This document shows positions 20,709 to 30,450 of a stretch of 64,000 bases of DNA, piece after piece. The stretch is from Sphingobium sp. (GTDB lineage Bacteria; Pseudomonadota; Alphaproteobacteria; Sphingomonadales; Sphingomonadaceae). The notes under the pieces were generated by a model. That model was given only the letters and a program-made list of their open reading frames with translations. It had not been told where the DNA came from and did no database searches. The stretch spans positions 1 through 64,000 of the forward strand of contig JAGIAZ010000016.1 of assembly GCA_017744605.1 (NCBI GenBank), in the 5' to 3' direction. How positions within the stretch are numbered: the first letter of the stretch is position 1; the number at the start of each line of letters is the position of its first letter. Both the position numbers and the translations under genes were made by a program.

Positions 20709-23700
20709 TTAGAAGTTGGCCTTGAAGCCGAGGTAAAGCTGACGGCCGCGAACGCTATAGATGTTGCTGCCATTGCCGCCGCCGGCAACGCGCTCGCCGG
20801 TGCCGGTCGAACCGAGCGGCGGGGTCGCGTTGAACAGGTTATCGATACCGCCGAAGAGCGTGAAGCCCTTGGCGATGCCATTGCCACCCAGTTTCCACTC
20901 GGCGCGGATGTCATGGTAGTAGACAGCCGGGTAACGCGGGATGTCGGAATAGTCGGCGTCCTGCGGCGGATTGCCGTTCAGCGGGTTGAAGTCCTCATAG
21001 GCGTTCACGAACATCCGCCCGATGAAGTGGACCTGGTAGCCGAAGGTGAACTGACCCTTGGTGAGGTCGACGCTCGCGCGCCACTCATTCTTCGGGTTGC
21101 CAAGCTCGCTGAGCAGGCGGTTCTCGAAGGTCGGGATCGCCGGGTTTTCATAGTTGCTGTTCTTGATGTTGTACGTCCAGATGAAGTTGGTGTTCACCGA
21201 AACATCGTCGAACAGACGGTGACGATATGTGATCTGCGTATCGATGCCGCGCCGGATCCGCTTGGCGAAGTTGAACGGTGCGCTGATCAGGGTGTTGCCC
21301 TCGATTTGTCCAACGACTTCACTGAATGGACCCGAGCCCGGACCTGCCCAGCGGCGGAAGAGACCGCAGAATGGATTGCTGAGCGTCGGCTGGTCGTAGC
21401 AGCTGTTGGCAATCTGCTGCGCCGAAAGCGACACGATCACATTGTCGACTTCGATGTTGTAATAGTCGACCGAGATCGTCAGGCCCGGCACCCAGCGTGG
21501 CTGAGCGACCGCGCCGACGGTCAGCGACTTCGACGTCTCCGCCTTCAGATTGGGGTTGACGCCGCTCAGGATCGGCAGAGAGGTGGTGCCAATGCCAGCG
21601 ATATTGCCGATGTTGGCGCCCAGTGCTGCTCGGCAGTTAGGTCCGCGATACTGCGTGCCACCGCCGATGCTGGTCGGCGTGCACGGATCGTTAAAGCCCG
21701 GTGCAAAGTTCGGGATCAGATCGCCGAAGGTTTCGGTCTGGTTCGGCGCACGAACGGCGCGGCTGTAGTTGGCCCGGAAGCGGATATCCTTAACCGGCGC
21801 CCAGTCGCCACCGAAGTTATAGGCCCAGACTGTGCCCGCGCCGCCCTGATATTTGGCAACGCGCGCGGCGCCGGAAAGCGTCAGTTCCTCGAAGAAGGGC
21901 TTGTCCTTCAGGATAGGGAGCGAAAGCTCACCGAAAGCTTCGCTGACCTTGAACGTCGGCGGATCGAAGCTTCCGAACGCAACGGCCGTCGAATTGCCAT
22001 TGGCGGCAAAGTCGTCCTGACCGTAATGCGCATCTTCCTCACGATGTTCTGCACCGATGGCGAAGCCGACCGGGCCACCCCAAAGGTTGAAGAAGCTGCT
22101 CGTGTTACCTGAGATGAATCCCGAGACGACCCTCTGTTCCGCCCACGAATCATTCGTGTAAGGGCGCAAGAAGTATGAGGCCGATGCGCCGTTGTCGGCG
22201 GCACCGAACGGATTGTAGGGAACACAAGCCGCGATATCGGCCGCCAAGCGAGCCGTGTTGAATGCCGTGGTCGAACCGTTCGCCGCCGTCAAAGCCACGG
22301 CCGAAGCCGGGTCGAACTGCGAACGGCACTGGATCTGACCGGTGACTGGATTGCGGCCAGCGTCCATCGCCAGAGAAAAGCGCTGCTTGTCGATATAACC
22401 GCGAGCGTCGGTATGCTCCTTGGTGCGGCCATAGTTGAACGACAATTCGTAGCGGAAGTTATCCCAGAACGAACCACGCGCACCGATCACGGCGCGATAG
22501 GTTTCGCGCGTGAAATACTCGTCGCGGTTACCGATATCAGTCAGACTGCGCGCGATCGCAAAGCGATAGGTGCCAGCCGCGATCGCCGCCTGCTGCGCGG
22601 CGCTTAGCGGGGCGAACGAGTTGCGGGAGCCGGAACCGGGCGTGGCCAGATAATCGCAAGCAGTGGAAACGCTAGGATTACAACCTGAAGCGAGCAGGGC
22701 GGTAGCGATCGTCGAACGCGCTGCCGGGTTCAGAAACGGGTTATCGAGGCGCACGCGTTCACGGAAGTCGAACTGGGTATATTGTCCCTGAATGCCCGTC
22801 GGACCGGCATTACCGCCTACCGTCTTGATGCGGGAATACTTGCCCTCGAAGAACAGATCCAGTGCATCGGCCACTTCGTAGTGCGCCAAAAGGTTGGCAT
22901 TGAAGCGCTGCTGCGACGGCAGGACGGAAATCTGCTGATCTTCGCGGCCGGTCTGGCCATTGCCGCCGATGAAGCTGCCGAGAACACCTGTACCGACGCG
23001 CGAGCCGGTTTCGGGGACGAGCGTACCATCGGGCAGGAAGATATAGTTGCAGTTATAGGGCACGCCGGGCACGACGCCATTGCTGACGCCGGTGCCGCAC
23101 CTGGCGGCATTGGGAGAACCGCTAGCGACCGCAAGCTGCGAGATCGGCACGAGGCCGAAGCGATTGATATTCGCCTGACGGATATCGCGGAAAAAGACGC
23201 GGTCCGGAATGCCGTCGCTGCCATTCGGGAGACCGGCCGGATCGGCATCGTTGATGAGGAGCCCGTCAACCTGGCGCAGGAACGGGATATCCGACGCATA
23301 CACGCGGTCCTGGTTCGAATATTCAAGCGCGAGCGTCACGTTTCCGCGGCCGTCCGCGAAGTTCTTGCCGATCATGCCGGCGACGAACTGGTTCGTGCCG
23401 TAGAGGCCGGGCGTCGAGGTGCCGATCTTGCTGCGGATCTGAATGCCGTCGTAATTCTGCTTCATGACGAAGTTCACGACGCCGGCGATGGCGTCCGAAC
23501 CATAGATTGCCGAGTTACCGCCGGTCACGATATCGACGCGATCGATGAGGTCGGCGGGGATCGTGTTAATATCGACGGAAACGCCATTGTTCAGGATGTC
23601 GGCGGCGACGTGGCGTCGGCCGTTCACGAGAACGAGCGTGCGCTGCGTGCCGAGGCCGCGAAGATCGAGCAGGTTGAGGCCCGCAATGCCGACGCCCAGA

Positions 23701-24032
23701 CCGGGATTCTGTTGCGAGAAGCTGCTCTTCAGCTGCGGCAGGTCATTCAGCGCGTCACCGATATTGGTATTGCCCTGCTGCGTGATGAACGAGTCGCCGG
23801 AGATCGTCGCGATCGGAACGGTCGATTCGAGATTGGGGCGCACAATGCGCGAGCCGGTTACCACGATAGCAACGTTGTCGGTGCTGGAGGCTTCCTCTGG
23901 CTGAGTCGCCTCCTGAGCGTGGACGGGCGCGGCGAGAAGCGCGACTGCCGTAAACGACGTGCTCATCAGCGCCAGTGAGCGGATGGCCGCAATTTTTGCG
24001 CCACCTGCCTGCTTGTTTTTGGTCGATTTCAT
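20709..24032 (-). CDS. TonB-dependent outer membrane receptor 1
   Basis: An 1107-residue receptor. A signal peptide ends at APVHAQ, followed by a plug domain with IVVTGSRIVRPNLEST, LRGLGTQRTLVLVNGRRHV and VDIVTGGNSAIYGSDAIAG, then a long beta-barrel ending in the C-terminal Phe of LYLGFKANF. This is the large carbohydrate/peptide-type receptor family abundant in Sphingomonadales and Caulobacterales. ATG at 24032 has GAGGGAG upstream; the frame runs on to 24215 but that part is untranslated leader. The leader is homologous to that of receptor 2. The ligand is unknown; the adjacent 2OG oxygenases are the only clue. Confidence 0.93.
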   Translation of the reverse strand: MKSTKNKQAGGAKIAAIRSLALMSTSFTAVALLAAPVHAQEATQPEEASSTDNVAIVVTGSRIVRPNLESTVPIATISGDSFITQQGNTNIGDALNDLPQLKSSFSQQNPGLGVGIAGLNLLDLRGLGTQRTLVLVNGRRHVAADILNNGVSVDINTIPADLIDRVDIVTGGNSAIYGSDAIAGVVNFVMKQNYDGIQIRSKIGTSTPGLYGTNQFVAGMIGKNFADGRGNVTLALEYSNQDRVYASDIPFLRQVDGLLINDADPAGLPNGSDGIPDRVFFRDIRQANINRFGLVPISQLAVASGSPNAARCGTGVSNGVVPGVPYNCNYIFLPDGTLVPETGSRVGTGVLGSFIGGNGQTGREDQQISVLPSQQRFNANLLAHYEVADALDLFFEGKYSRIKTVGGNAGPTGIQGQYTQFDFRERVRLDNPFLNPAARSTIATALLASGCNPSVSTACDYLATPGSGSRNSFAPLSAAQQAAIAAGTYRFAIARSLTDIGNRDEYFTRETYRAVIGARGSFWDNFRYELSFNYGRTKEHTDARGYIDKQRFSLAMDAGRNPVTGQIQCRSQFDPASAVALTAANGSTTAFNTARLAADIAACVPYNPFGAADNGASASYFLRPYTNDSWAEQRVVSGFISGNTSSFFNLWGGPVGFAIGAEHREEDAHYGQDDFAANGNSTAVAFGSFDPPTFKVSEAFGELSLPILKDKPFFEELTLSGAARVAKYQGGAGTVWAYNFGGDWAPVKDIRFRANYSRAVRAPNQTETFGDLIPNFAPGFNDPCTPTSIGGGTQYRGPNCRAALGANIGNIAGIGTTSLPILSGVNPNLKAETSKSLTVGAVAQPRWVPGLTISVDYYNIEVDNVIVSLSAQQIANSCYDQPTLSNPFCGLFRRWAGPGSGPFSEVVGQIEGNTLISAPFNFAKRIRRGIDTQITYRHRLFDDVSVNTNFIWTYNIKNSNYENPAIPTFENRLLSELGNPKNEWRASVDLTKGQFTFGYQVHFIGRMFVNAYEDFNPLNGNPPQDADYSDIPRYPAVYYHDIRAEWKLGGNGIAKGFTLFGGIDNLFNATPPLGSTGTGERVAGGGNGSNIYSVRGRQLYLGFKANF

Positions 24033-24510
24033 TGCGAACTCCCTCGAAACGCGATGACGGTCCCCAAAGCCCCTTTGGATCCGATTACATGCGCGTGATG
24101 GAGAATTTCTCGCGGGTGCGAATGGTTCTGTAAAGCGCAGCGGCCCGCTATTGCCGCCTCTTTTGCGTATTTCTGTAGCATTTACGCAACATGAACAGAA
24201 TATGAAGCAGCTCACGTTAAATCACTCGACGCGGTATAATATTTCAAGGACGCATCGTCTTTTGTCATTATCATTTACGTGAACGTCAATCCACGCACCC
24301 TTCGCTCAAAATTCTGGTCACAGTCCTTTTGGACGGGTTTTTCCAAAGCACATGGAAGCCCGTGCGAAATGCACTTCGCGCAATCATTCGACAGGGGACA
24401 CTTCCATGTTGGCCCGCCAAAGCGAGGTAATAATGTTGCTCAAATCGCGTCCTGAGGCTCAACAAGTATCACCGGTCTATTCCCGCTTCCCCGCTATTTC
24501 GATCGACAGG
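24033..24510 (-). repeat. Duplicated upstream region of receptor 1, with M23 tail relic
   Basis: From the receptor start to about 24510 this stretch aligns with 27679-28140 upstream of receptor 2, for example GCGAACTCCCTCGAAACGCG, TTCCAAAGCACATGG and CAACAAGTRTCA. The homology continues past 28091 into the last codons of the M23 gene, so 24460-24510 is a relic of an M23 gene 3' end. No other coding sequence is seen here. It is the upstream arm of a tandem duplication. Confidence 0.75.
24254..24291 (-). promoter_or_regulatory. Conserved 38-bp block upstream of receptor 1
   Basis: Thirty-five of 38 bases are identical to 27894-27931 upstream of receptor 2, far above the surrounding similarity. 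Read on the minus strand it contains GATTGACGTTCACGTAAA then GATAATGACAAAAGACGAT. TTGACG could be a -35 box, and GATAATGA resembles a Fur half-site. It lies about 220 bases before the start codon. Confidence 0.5.
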
Positions 24511-24540
24511 GCAGATCACTCGACTTCTACGCGATCTCCG

Positions 24541-24728
24541 GAGAATTCTGGCTGGCCATCGCGAGCCGCAATGTGCCTCTCGCTGGACCTGCTAGAGATG
24601 ATAGAGGCCCAAGATCAGCCAGCCCCCCCCTTCTCTTCCTCTGGCATGGAACACGTCCCCTTCCAGTGCGGCGAATGCAGACGGCCGCGTTTGACGCCGT
24701 GATGGGGGCGCAGCTCACCCGCAAATAA
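24541..24728 (+). pseudogene. Relic of a TPR/2OG-Fe(II) oxygenase 3' end
   Basis: Frames joined by small shifts give NSGWLAIA, then ARDDRGPR, then LFLWHGTRPLPV, then AAFDAVMGAQLTRK and TAA at 24726-24728. These parallel HSGWLAIGEPP, MIEPK, LFPSFLWHGTRPFPR and VAFDAVMGE of the intact oxygenase at 18294-19628. Only the last ~65 codons remain. It is placed next to receptor 2 exactly as the intact gene is placed relative to receptor 1. Confidence 0.75.
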
Positions 24729-24755
24729 AAAGGGCGGCCCGAAAGCCGCCCTTTT
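24728..24755 (-). terminator. Rho-independent terminator of TonB receptor 2
   Basis: AAAAGGGCGGC-CCGAAA-GCCGCCCTTTT is a perfect 11-bp stem. On the minus strand it is followed by a T-rich run (TTATTTGC), and it lies 20 bases after the receptor stop codon. It also works in principle for the plus strand. Confidence 0.85.
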
Positions 24756-24774
24756 CGTTTCCATTGAGAGGGAA

Positions 24775-27678
24775 TCAGAATTTCGCCCTGACGCCAGCGT
24801 AGAGCATCCTTCCCAAGAGGTCGTATGTGTTGGCCACCGTGTTGGTGCCGGGCCACTGGCTGTTGCCGCCGGCGATGAACGGCGGCTTCTTGTTGAACAG
24901 ATTGTCCGCACCGACATAGAACTCGAACTTCTTGGCCACGTCGAACTTCGCCTGAAGGTCATGATAGGTATAGGCCGAGATCGCATAAGTGCCGCCGCTA
25001 GCCGTCACAGGGCCCATATATTTGAGCCGATATGCGAGCGAGACGGGGCCAATCGTGTAGTTCAGATTGAACGTGAACTGGTCCTTGAAGCCGGTTCCAA
25101 GCTGCTGGCCGGCGTAAATATCGGCTGCGCCCAATTCGTTCGACACCGGCCCATTGGCGAACGGAGTCTGCTCCTGCTTGAACTTGTGGGTGTAAAACAC
25201 ACCGAGGCTAACCTTCTCGCCCTCTGGTGTGAAGTGCGTCTTGAACTGGTAACCGCTTTGAACATCGAGGCCAGCAACATGATAGGATGCGGCATTGATG
25301 CTCACACCGTCGACTTGCGTGATGAAGCCGTTGGCGTTGCGGTGCACATAGTTGCAGAACTCGGCGCTTCCCGTCGCCAGGCACTGCTCGACCGCCGTCT
25401 GGGGATCAATCGTCGCGACTGCGTTGTTGACCTTGATCGAGTAGTAGTCGGCCGTCAGGAAGAAACCGGGCAGGAAACGCGGAGTCACCGTCGCGCCGGC
25501 CGTGAAGGTGTTCGTCGTTTCTGCCGCCAGGTTCGGATTACCGCCGACCAGGCCGAAGATCGTCTGAACCTGCGCCAGCGAGTAAGTATAATATGGATGG
25601 GTCAGCAAATAGTTTTTGACACCCGGCAGGGCAGCGCAGCCAGCAGGCAACGGCCTTTGCGGAGTCGTCACAGTCTCGCCCAGACCATTATTCTGGTCGC
25701 AGGGATCGACGACCTGCTGTGCCGTGTTGCTCTGCGGCGCATACAGTTCGCTGAGGTTCGGAGCCCGCACCGCCCGCGCATAGATCGCCCGGAACGCGAT
25801 GTCCCGCGACGGCGCGAAGGTGCCTCCATATTTATAGCTCCAGGCGCTGCCGACCGTGCTGTAGTCGGAGTAGCGTGCCGCGCCGTTGAGCGAGAGCCGA
25901 TGGACGAACGGCAGATCGCTGAGGACCGGGATATCGAGCTCGAGGAAGGCTTCCTTCGAATCATACTTACCCACTGTATTGCCGGCCGATTGTGCCGAAC
26001 TGAGGCCGGCGATCGTGAAGGCATCATAGATATTCGAGGTCTTCTCGCGATGATATTCGGCGCCCGCGGCGATGCCGACCGGACCGCCGGGCAGGCGGAA
26101 TGGTGAACCGGTGATCGAGAGGCTCACAACATCCTGCCAGTTCTTCTGCAGGAACTGCGAAACAGCCGCCGATTGGCCAGCTGCTGCTCCCGGAACGGTG
26201 ATGCCCTGGCCCGTATAGGTGCCAAGCCACTTGATCTGGGCGGGCGTATAGCTCTGGTTGCCGAACGGGTTGATGGGTACACAGCCGGCAGCGCGCGCAA
26301 CCGGATCGGCGCAAACGATCTGGCCAGCCACCGTGATCGCCTGGAGCGACGCGCCATAATTGTTCATCAAGATCGCGCCAAACGTCGTATTGTCTCGCAT
26401 CTGGCTGTGCTCATACGACAAGTCGTAGTTCCAGCCGGAACCGAGATCGCCCTTCAGGCCGATGACGCCACGATAATAGTCGCGATCGTCATAGGGGCTG
26501 CGGTCGAAGAGGCCATTCGAGCGCTTGAGGAAGTCCACGAAGGAATTCGGGCCCGCGGCCGTCTTGATCGTCGCCGGCATATAGGGATTGTTGCTCGAGA
26601 TTCCGGGAAATGCCGATCCATCGAAGTTGAATACCGACTGGCCTTGCAAGCCGCCATCGTCAACGGCCAGCGGCTCGACCATGCCGTTGGCCTTGGTCTT
26701 GGCATAAGTGAATTCCGCGTAGAGATCCGCAGCCTTGCTGAACTCATAATCGCCGAGCACCGACGCGATGTAGCGCTTGACCGGTGTGGTAAGCAGGCGC
26801 AGGGAGGCTCGGTTGTACCGCTGCGATGCGGCGCCTGTGTAGGGGATCACATTGTTGTTGTTATCGAACGTGTAGGTGTCACCTGCAGCGGTAATGAACG
26901 CACCCTGAGGCGTATAGGCGCTCCCGGTGGGCGAATCGATCTTCGAATAGTCGCGGGCGCTCGAAGGAACTGCACTTTCCTCAACATAGCTGAAATTGGC
27001 GACAACATGGCCCGCTCCGCCGCCAAAGCTCCATCCGCCAGTGCCCGAAAGCAGGACACGATTGCCATCGTTCTCACTGGAGAGCATTTCCTGGCCGTGG
27101 AATTCCAGGCCTTCGAACTTCTTCTTCAGAATGATGTTGACCACGCCCGCGACCGCATCCGAGCCGTAAACAGCCGAGGTGCCGCCAGTCGCGATTTCTA
27201 CATGGTCAATGAGGTCGGTCGGAATGTTGTTGAGATCGACCGCCGACCCGCCGGGCACGCCGACACTGCGACGACCGTTGATCAGGACGAGCGTGCGGGA
27301 TGCGCCAAGATTACGAAGGTTGACCGTCGCGACGCCATTCCCCGAGTTTAGGAAGTTGGAGGCGGAGCGGTCCAGCGACTGACCAGTGATCGGCAGATCG
27401 CGGATCGCATCGAGGAGGTTGGTCTGACCGGCATCATTGATGGCCTGCGCCGATACGACAGCGACAGGCACAGCAGATTCCAGCTCAGGCTTGGCGATAC
27501 GCGAGCCCGTAACGATGATGCTTTCACCGCTCGCCTCGGCGTCGGCAGGGGCGGCGCCCTGTGCATAGACCGGGGCCGCGAAGACCGCCAGCGCCGCACT
27601 GGACGTGCCGACCAGTGTAAGTGCACGCATCGCAGCGATTCTCGCGCGAGATGCTGTTGTGTTTCCGAATTTTTGCAT
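24775..27678 (-). CDS. TonB-dependent outer membrane receptor 2
   Basis: A 967-residue receptor. A signal peptide ends at APVYAQ, followed by a plug with IIVTGSRIAKPELES, LRNLGASRTLVLINGRRSV and VEIATGGTSAVYGSDAVAG, and a barrel ending LYAGVRAKF. It is a paralogue of receptor 1, shorter by 140 residues, mostly in barrel loops. The ATG at 27678 is preceded by GAGGGAG and the N-terminal region (RIAAMRALTLVGTS) parallels that of receptor 1 (KIAAIRSLALMSTS). It has its own terminator and a duplicated promoter region. Ligand unknown. Confidence 0.93.
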   Translation of the reverse strand: MQKFGNTTASRARIAAMRALTLVGTSSAALAVFAAPVYAQGAAPADAEASGESIIVTGSRIAKPELESAVPVAVVSAQAINDAGQTNLLDAIRDLPITGQSLDRSASNFLNSGNGVATVNLRNLGASRTLVLINGRRSVGVPGGSAVDLNNIPTDLIDHVEIATGGTSAVYGSDAVAGVVNIILKKKFEGLEFHGQEMLSSENDGNRVLLSGTGGWSFGGGAGHVVANFSYVEESAVPSSARDYSKIDSPTGSAYTPQGAFITAAGDTYTFDNNNNVIPYTGAASQRYNRASLRLLTTPVKRYIASVLGDYEFSKAADLYAEFTYAKTKANGMVEPLAVDDGGLQGQSVFNFDGSAFPGISSNNPYMPATIKTAAGPNSFVDFLKRSNGLFDRSPYDDRDYYRGVIGLKGDLGSGWNYDLSYEHSQMRDNTTFGAILMNNYGASLQAITVAGQIVCADPVARAAGCVPINPFGNQSYTPAQIKWLGTYTGQGITVPGAAAGQSAAVSQFLQKNWQDVVSLSITGSPFRLPGGPVGIAAGAEYHREKTSNIYDAFTIAGLSSAQSAGNTVGKYDSKEAFLELDIPVLSDLPFVHRLSLNGAARYSDYSTVGSAWSYKYGGTFAPSRDIAFRAIYARAVRAPNLSELYAPQSNTAQQVVDPCDQNNGLGETVTTPQRPLPAGCAALPGVKNYLLTHPYYTYSLAQVQTIFGLVGGNPNLAAETTNTFTAGATVTPRFLPGFFLTADYYSIKVNNAVATIDPQTAVEQCLATGSAEFCNYVHRNANGFITQVDGVSINAASYHVAGLDVQSGYQFKTHFTPEGEKVSLGVFYTHKFKQEQTPFANGPVSNELGAADIYAGQQLGTGFKDQFTFNLNYTIGPVSLAYRLKYMGPVTASGGTYAISAYTYHDLQAKFDVAKKFEFYVGADNLFNKKPPFIAGGNSQWPGTNTVANTYDLLGRMLYAGVRAKF

Positions 27679-28090
27679 TGCGAACTCCCTCGAAACGCGA
27701 CGACGGACCCGTTCGGATCCCCGTTTGATGCGCGTAATGGGAAATTTCTCGCGAGCGCGAACGATCCTGTTAAAGCGCCGCTCTCGGACCCTGTCGTCTC
27801 TTTTGTGCATTTCTGTAACATTTGCGCAACGAACAGGGGAGATGGAGCAAATCGTCCGAAATGGAGCATTTTAGCATAATATTTCAATGATATATCGTCT
27901 TTTATCATTATCTTTTACGTGAACATCAATCAGCACAGCCTTTGCTCAAAACTGCCACATTGAGGGCATCTGAGGACGGTTCCAAAGCACATGGCGCTCG
28001 GCGCACAAATGCACGCCGCGCCATCAATCGAAAGGGAAGCTCCGGCGGGCACGCGTGGAACCAGAGCAACAATGTTGCTCGAAAGGCGCT
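27679..28090 (-). repeat. Duplicated upstream region of receptor 2
   Basis: The 412-base gap between receptor 2 and the M23 gene has no ORF of note and is homologous along its length to 24033-24470. Shared stretches include CTCTTTTG, GCATTTCTGTARCATTT and TTCCAAAGCACATGG. It is therefore a promoter plus leader copied together with the receptor. Confidence 0.75.
27894..27931 (-). promoter_or_regulatory. Conserved 38-bp block upstream of receptor 2
   Basis: This block differs from 24254-24291 at only 3 of 38 positions. On the minus strand it reads GATTGATGTTCACGTAAA then GATAATGATAAAAGACGAT; GATAATGATAA equals the first 11 bases of the classical Fur box, but the second half does not match. It lies about 220 bases before the start codon. 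Confidence 0.5.
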
Positions 28091-28921
28091 CTAAGACTCA
28101 ACAAGTGTCATGGGGTCTATTCGCGCATCCCGCCATTTCACGGCCCAGTGCAGATGTGGCCCGCTGACCCGGCCTGTCGCGCCGATGCGGCCGATCGGCT
28201 GGCCCTGCTTGACCTTGTCGCCCGGCTTCACCAGCAGCTCCCGGCTATGCAGCAAGGCGCTGTTGAGCCCTTCGCCATGGTCGAGGATCAGGAGATTGCC
28301 TTCCAGCGTAAAGGGCTGGGCGGCCGCCAGGACCACAACGCCGTCCGCCGGCGCGACATAGGTCGTGCCGAGCCCGCCGGCGAGATCGACTCCGTTATGA
28401 TAGGCGGCAGGGGTGCCGCGATAGATGCGCTGCGCGCCGAAACGCCCGGAAATCCGGGCCTTGACCGGCCATATGAAGGTCTGCCGCCAACCTTCGCTGC
28501 CGCTGCGCACGGCGCGCGCGGCGGCGATCTGTTCCAGTTCGCCGGCACGCAGCTTCTGGAATTCCTCGCTGCTCTGCGCGCCACCCAGCAACGGCGCGTC
28601 GACCTGCTCGATCTGCCAATTGCCGGACGCAACGGCGAGCCGCTGTTCGACGACAATATCCTGCTGGGTTTCAGCGCGCAGCACGGCTTCGACCGGCGCA
28701 TCGCGATCGAATGCAATGAGGAATCGCCCATCATGCGTAAAATCGATGCGCAGATCGTCAAGCATGAGCAACATCGTGTCGTGAGGCACGGTGCCGCGCA
28801 ATGCGACACCCTGGCGCGGCAGCCCGCTCAGATGGAACGGATTGTCCTCCCGTGCCGAGGCCCGACCGGCAAGCGGCAGGGCCATGAGTCCGGAAACGAA
28901 GGTGCGGCGCGTGATCGTCAT
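28091..28921 (-). CDS. M23 family metallopeptidase (LytM-type)
   Basis: A 276-residue exported protein. The N-terminus MTITRRTFVSGLMALPLAG has twin arginines and reads as a Tat signal. The M23 domain occupies about 150-270 with HNGVDL (zinc His and Asp) and the catalytic HLHW near the end, so it should cut peptidoglycan cross-links or be a close relative. The frame is open to 28972, but ATG 28921 gives the signal peptide. It follows xseA by 47 bases on the same strand. The end of this gene was copied into 24460-24510. Confidence 0.88.
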   Translation of the reverse strand: MTITRRTFVSGLMALPLAGRASAREDNPFHLSGLPRQGVALRGTVPHDTMLLMLDDLRIDFTHDGRFLIAFDRDAPVEAVLRAETQQDIVVEQRLAVASGNWQIEQVDAPLLGGAQSSEEFQKLRAGELEQIAAARAVRSGSEGWRQTFIWPVKARISGRFGAQRIYRGTPAAYHNGVDLAGGLGTTYVAPADGVVVLAAAQPFTLEGNLLILDHGEGLNSALLHSRELLVKPGDKVKQGQPIGRIGATGRVSGPHLHWAVKWRDARIDPMTLVES

Positions 28922-28968
28922 GACGCCCAGTGTAGCATGGGAAGCTGAACGGGAGATGCAGGCGCGCG

Positions 28969-30450
28969 TCAATCGAACAAGTCGGACTGCGGCTTCGAAT
29001 CGGGCGGCTGCCTGGGGCGTTGCGACGACCGCGGCGCCGGCGCGGCACCATCGTCGGTGACGGCGCCAATCACGGCGCCAATCTCGCCATCGGCGAATTT
29101 GAGCGTCACACGGCCGGCCGCACGGGCGTCTTCCTTGCTGCGCACCAATGTATCGCCCACCATGACCCGGGCGAAGCCGCGCGCGAGCGGCGCGTCGGGA
29201 TTGAGCGACTGGAAGAGGCGCGACAGCGCAGCGAACCGCTGTGAGGCATCGGCGATACGGCGTTCCACCAGGGCAGGCGCCAGCCGGACACGCGCCAGCC
29301 GTTCATGCCCGCGCGACACCTGTGCGCGCAGCAAGGCAGGGCGCAGCGCGCCGGATACGTCGGCCAGCTCGTGCCGGGCGACCGCGAGCCTGTGCGAGAG
29401 CCCGCGGCGCAGGCGCTCGGCGAGATCATCCACGCGTTGGCGCGCAGGACCCAGCAAATTGTCGGGCCGCGGCAGGAGACGCCGCTGGGCCTCCAGCCGC
29501 TCGCGCGCGCGCTCCATGCCCCGCGCGACGCAGCGCCCCATTCGCGCCTGCTGCTCCGCGACATAGGCCATGAGCTCGGCCCGGACCGGAACCGCCATCT
29601 CCGCAGCGGCAGTCGGCGTCGGCGCGCGCAGGTCGGCGGCGAAATCGCAAAGCGTCGTGTCGGTCTCATGCCCCACGGCCGAGATGACCGGGATGGACGA
29701 CGCGGCGACCGCCCGCACGACGATTTCCTCGTTGAACGCCCAAAGATCCTCGATCGAGCCGCCGCCCCGCGCTACGATCAGCACATCGGGGCGCGGGATC
29801 GGGCCACCGGGCCGGATCGCGCCGAAGCCGCGCACGGCATTGGCGATCTGCGCCGTCGCCCCATCGCCCTGGACCAGCACCGGCCAGACCAGCACATGGC
29901 TGGGAAAACGATCGGCAAGGCGATGAAGAATATCGCGGATGACCGCCCCGGTCGGCGAGGTCACCACACCGATGACCTTGGGCAGCACCGGGATCGGCCG
30001 GCGCTTCGCCGGATCGAACAGGCCCTCGGCGGCGAGCTGCGCCTTCATCCGTTCGAAGATCTGCATGAGCGCGCCTTCGCCGGCCAGCTCCATGCTCTCG
30101 ATGACGACCTGATACTTGCTGCGCCCCGGATAGGTGGTGAGCTTGCCGGTCGCGATCACCTCGATACCGTCCTGCGCCGCAAAGGCGAGGCGTGCCGCAC
30201 CGCCCTTCCACATCACGCCGTCGATGACCGCCGTCTCGTCCTTGAGGCTGAGATAGACATGGCCGGAGGCGGCGCGCTTGAGGCCGCTGATCTCGCCGCG
30301 AATACGGACATGGCCGAAGCGGTCCTCGACCGTCCGCTTCAGCAGATTCGAGAGTTCCGAAACGGTCAAAGGCACGAGATTGTCGCCTCGCTTTTCCTGC
30401 GCTAACAGGCGGCGGGACATCTCCTCTTCGTCAACGGAATCCTGCGCCAT
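28969..30450 (-). CDS. xseA: Exodeoxyribonuclease VII large subunit
   Basis: A 493-residue subunit of ExoVII, which degrades single-stranded DNA with XseB. An N-terminal OB domain ([33 protein letters not shown]) is followed by the catalytic domain with [14 protein letters not shown] and the signature [17 protein letters not shown], then a long Arg-rich coiled region. The ATG at 30450 has AAGGA six bases upstream. That ATG and the divergent purD ATG share the bases CATG, so the two genes start inside one another. xseB is not in the window. Confidence 0.95.
   Translation of the reverse strand: MAQDSVDEEEMSRRLLAQEKRGDNLVPLTVSELSNLLKRTVEDRFGHVRIRGEISGLKRAASGHVYLSLKDETAVIDGVMWKGGAARLAFAAQDGIEVIATGKLTTYPGRSKYQVVIESMELAGEGALMQIFERMKAQLAAEGLFDPAKRRPIPVLPKVIGVVTSPTGAVIRDILHRLADRFPSHVLVWPVLVQGDGATAQIANAVRGFGAIRPGGPIPRPDVLIVARGGGSIEDLWAFNEEIVVRAVAASSIPVISAVGHETDTTLCDFAADLRAPTPTAAAEMAVPVRAELMAYVAEQQARMGRCVARGMERARERLEAQRRLLPRPDNLLGPARQRVDDLAERLRRGLSHRLAVARHELADVSGALRPALLRAQVSRGHERLARVRLAPALVERRIADASQRFAALSRLFQSLNPDAPLARGFARVMVGDTLVRSKEDARAAGRVTLKFADGEIGAVIGAVTDDGAAPAPRSSQRPRQPPDSKPQSDLFD

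Noticed and set aside
24352-24702. Intact 116-residue gene between the two TonB receptors
   Set aside because: Its first part is the untranslated duplicated leader and its last part an out-of-frame reading of the oxygenase relic.
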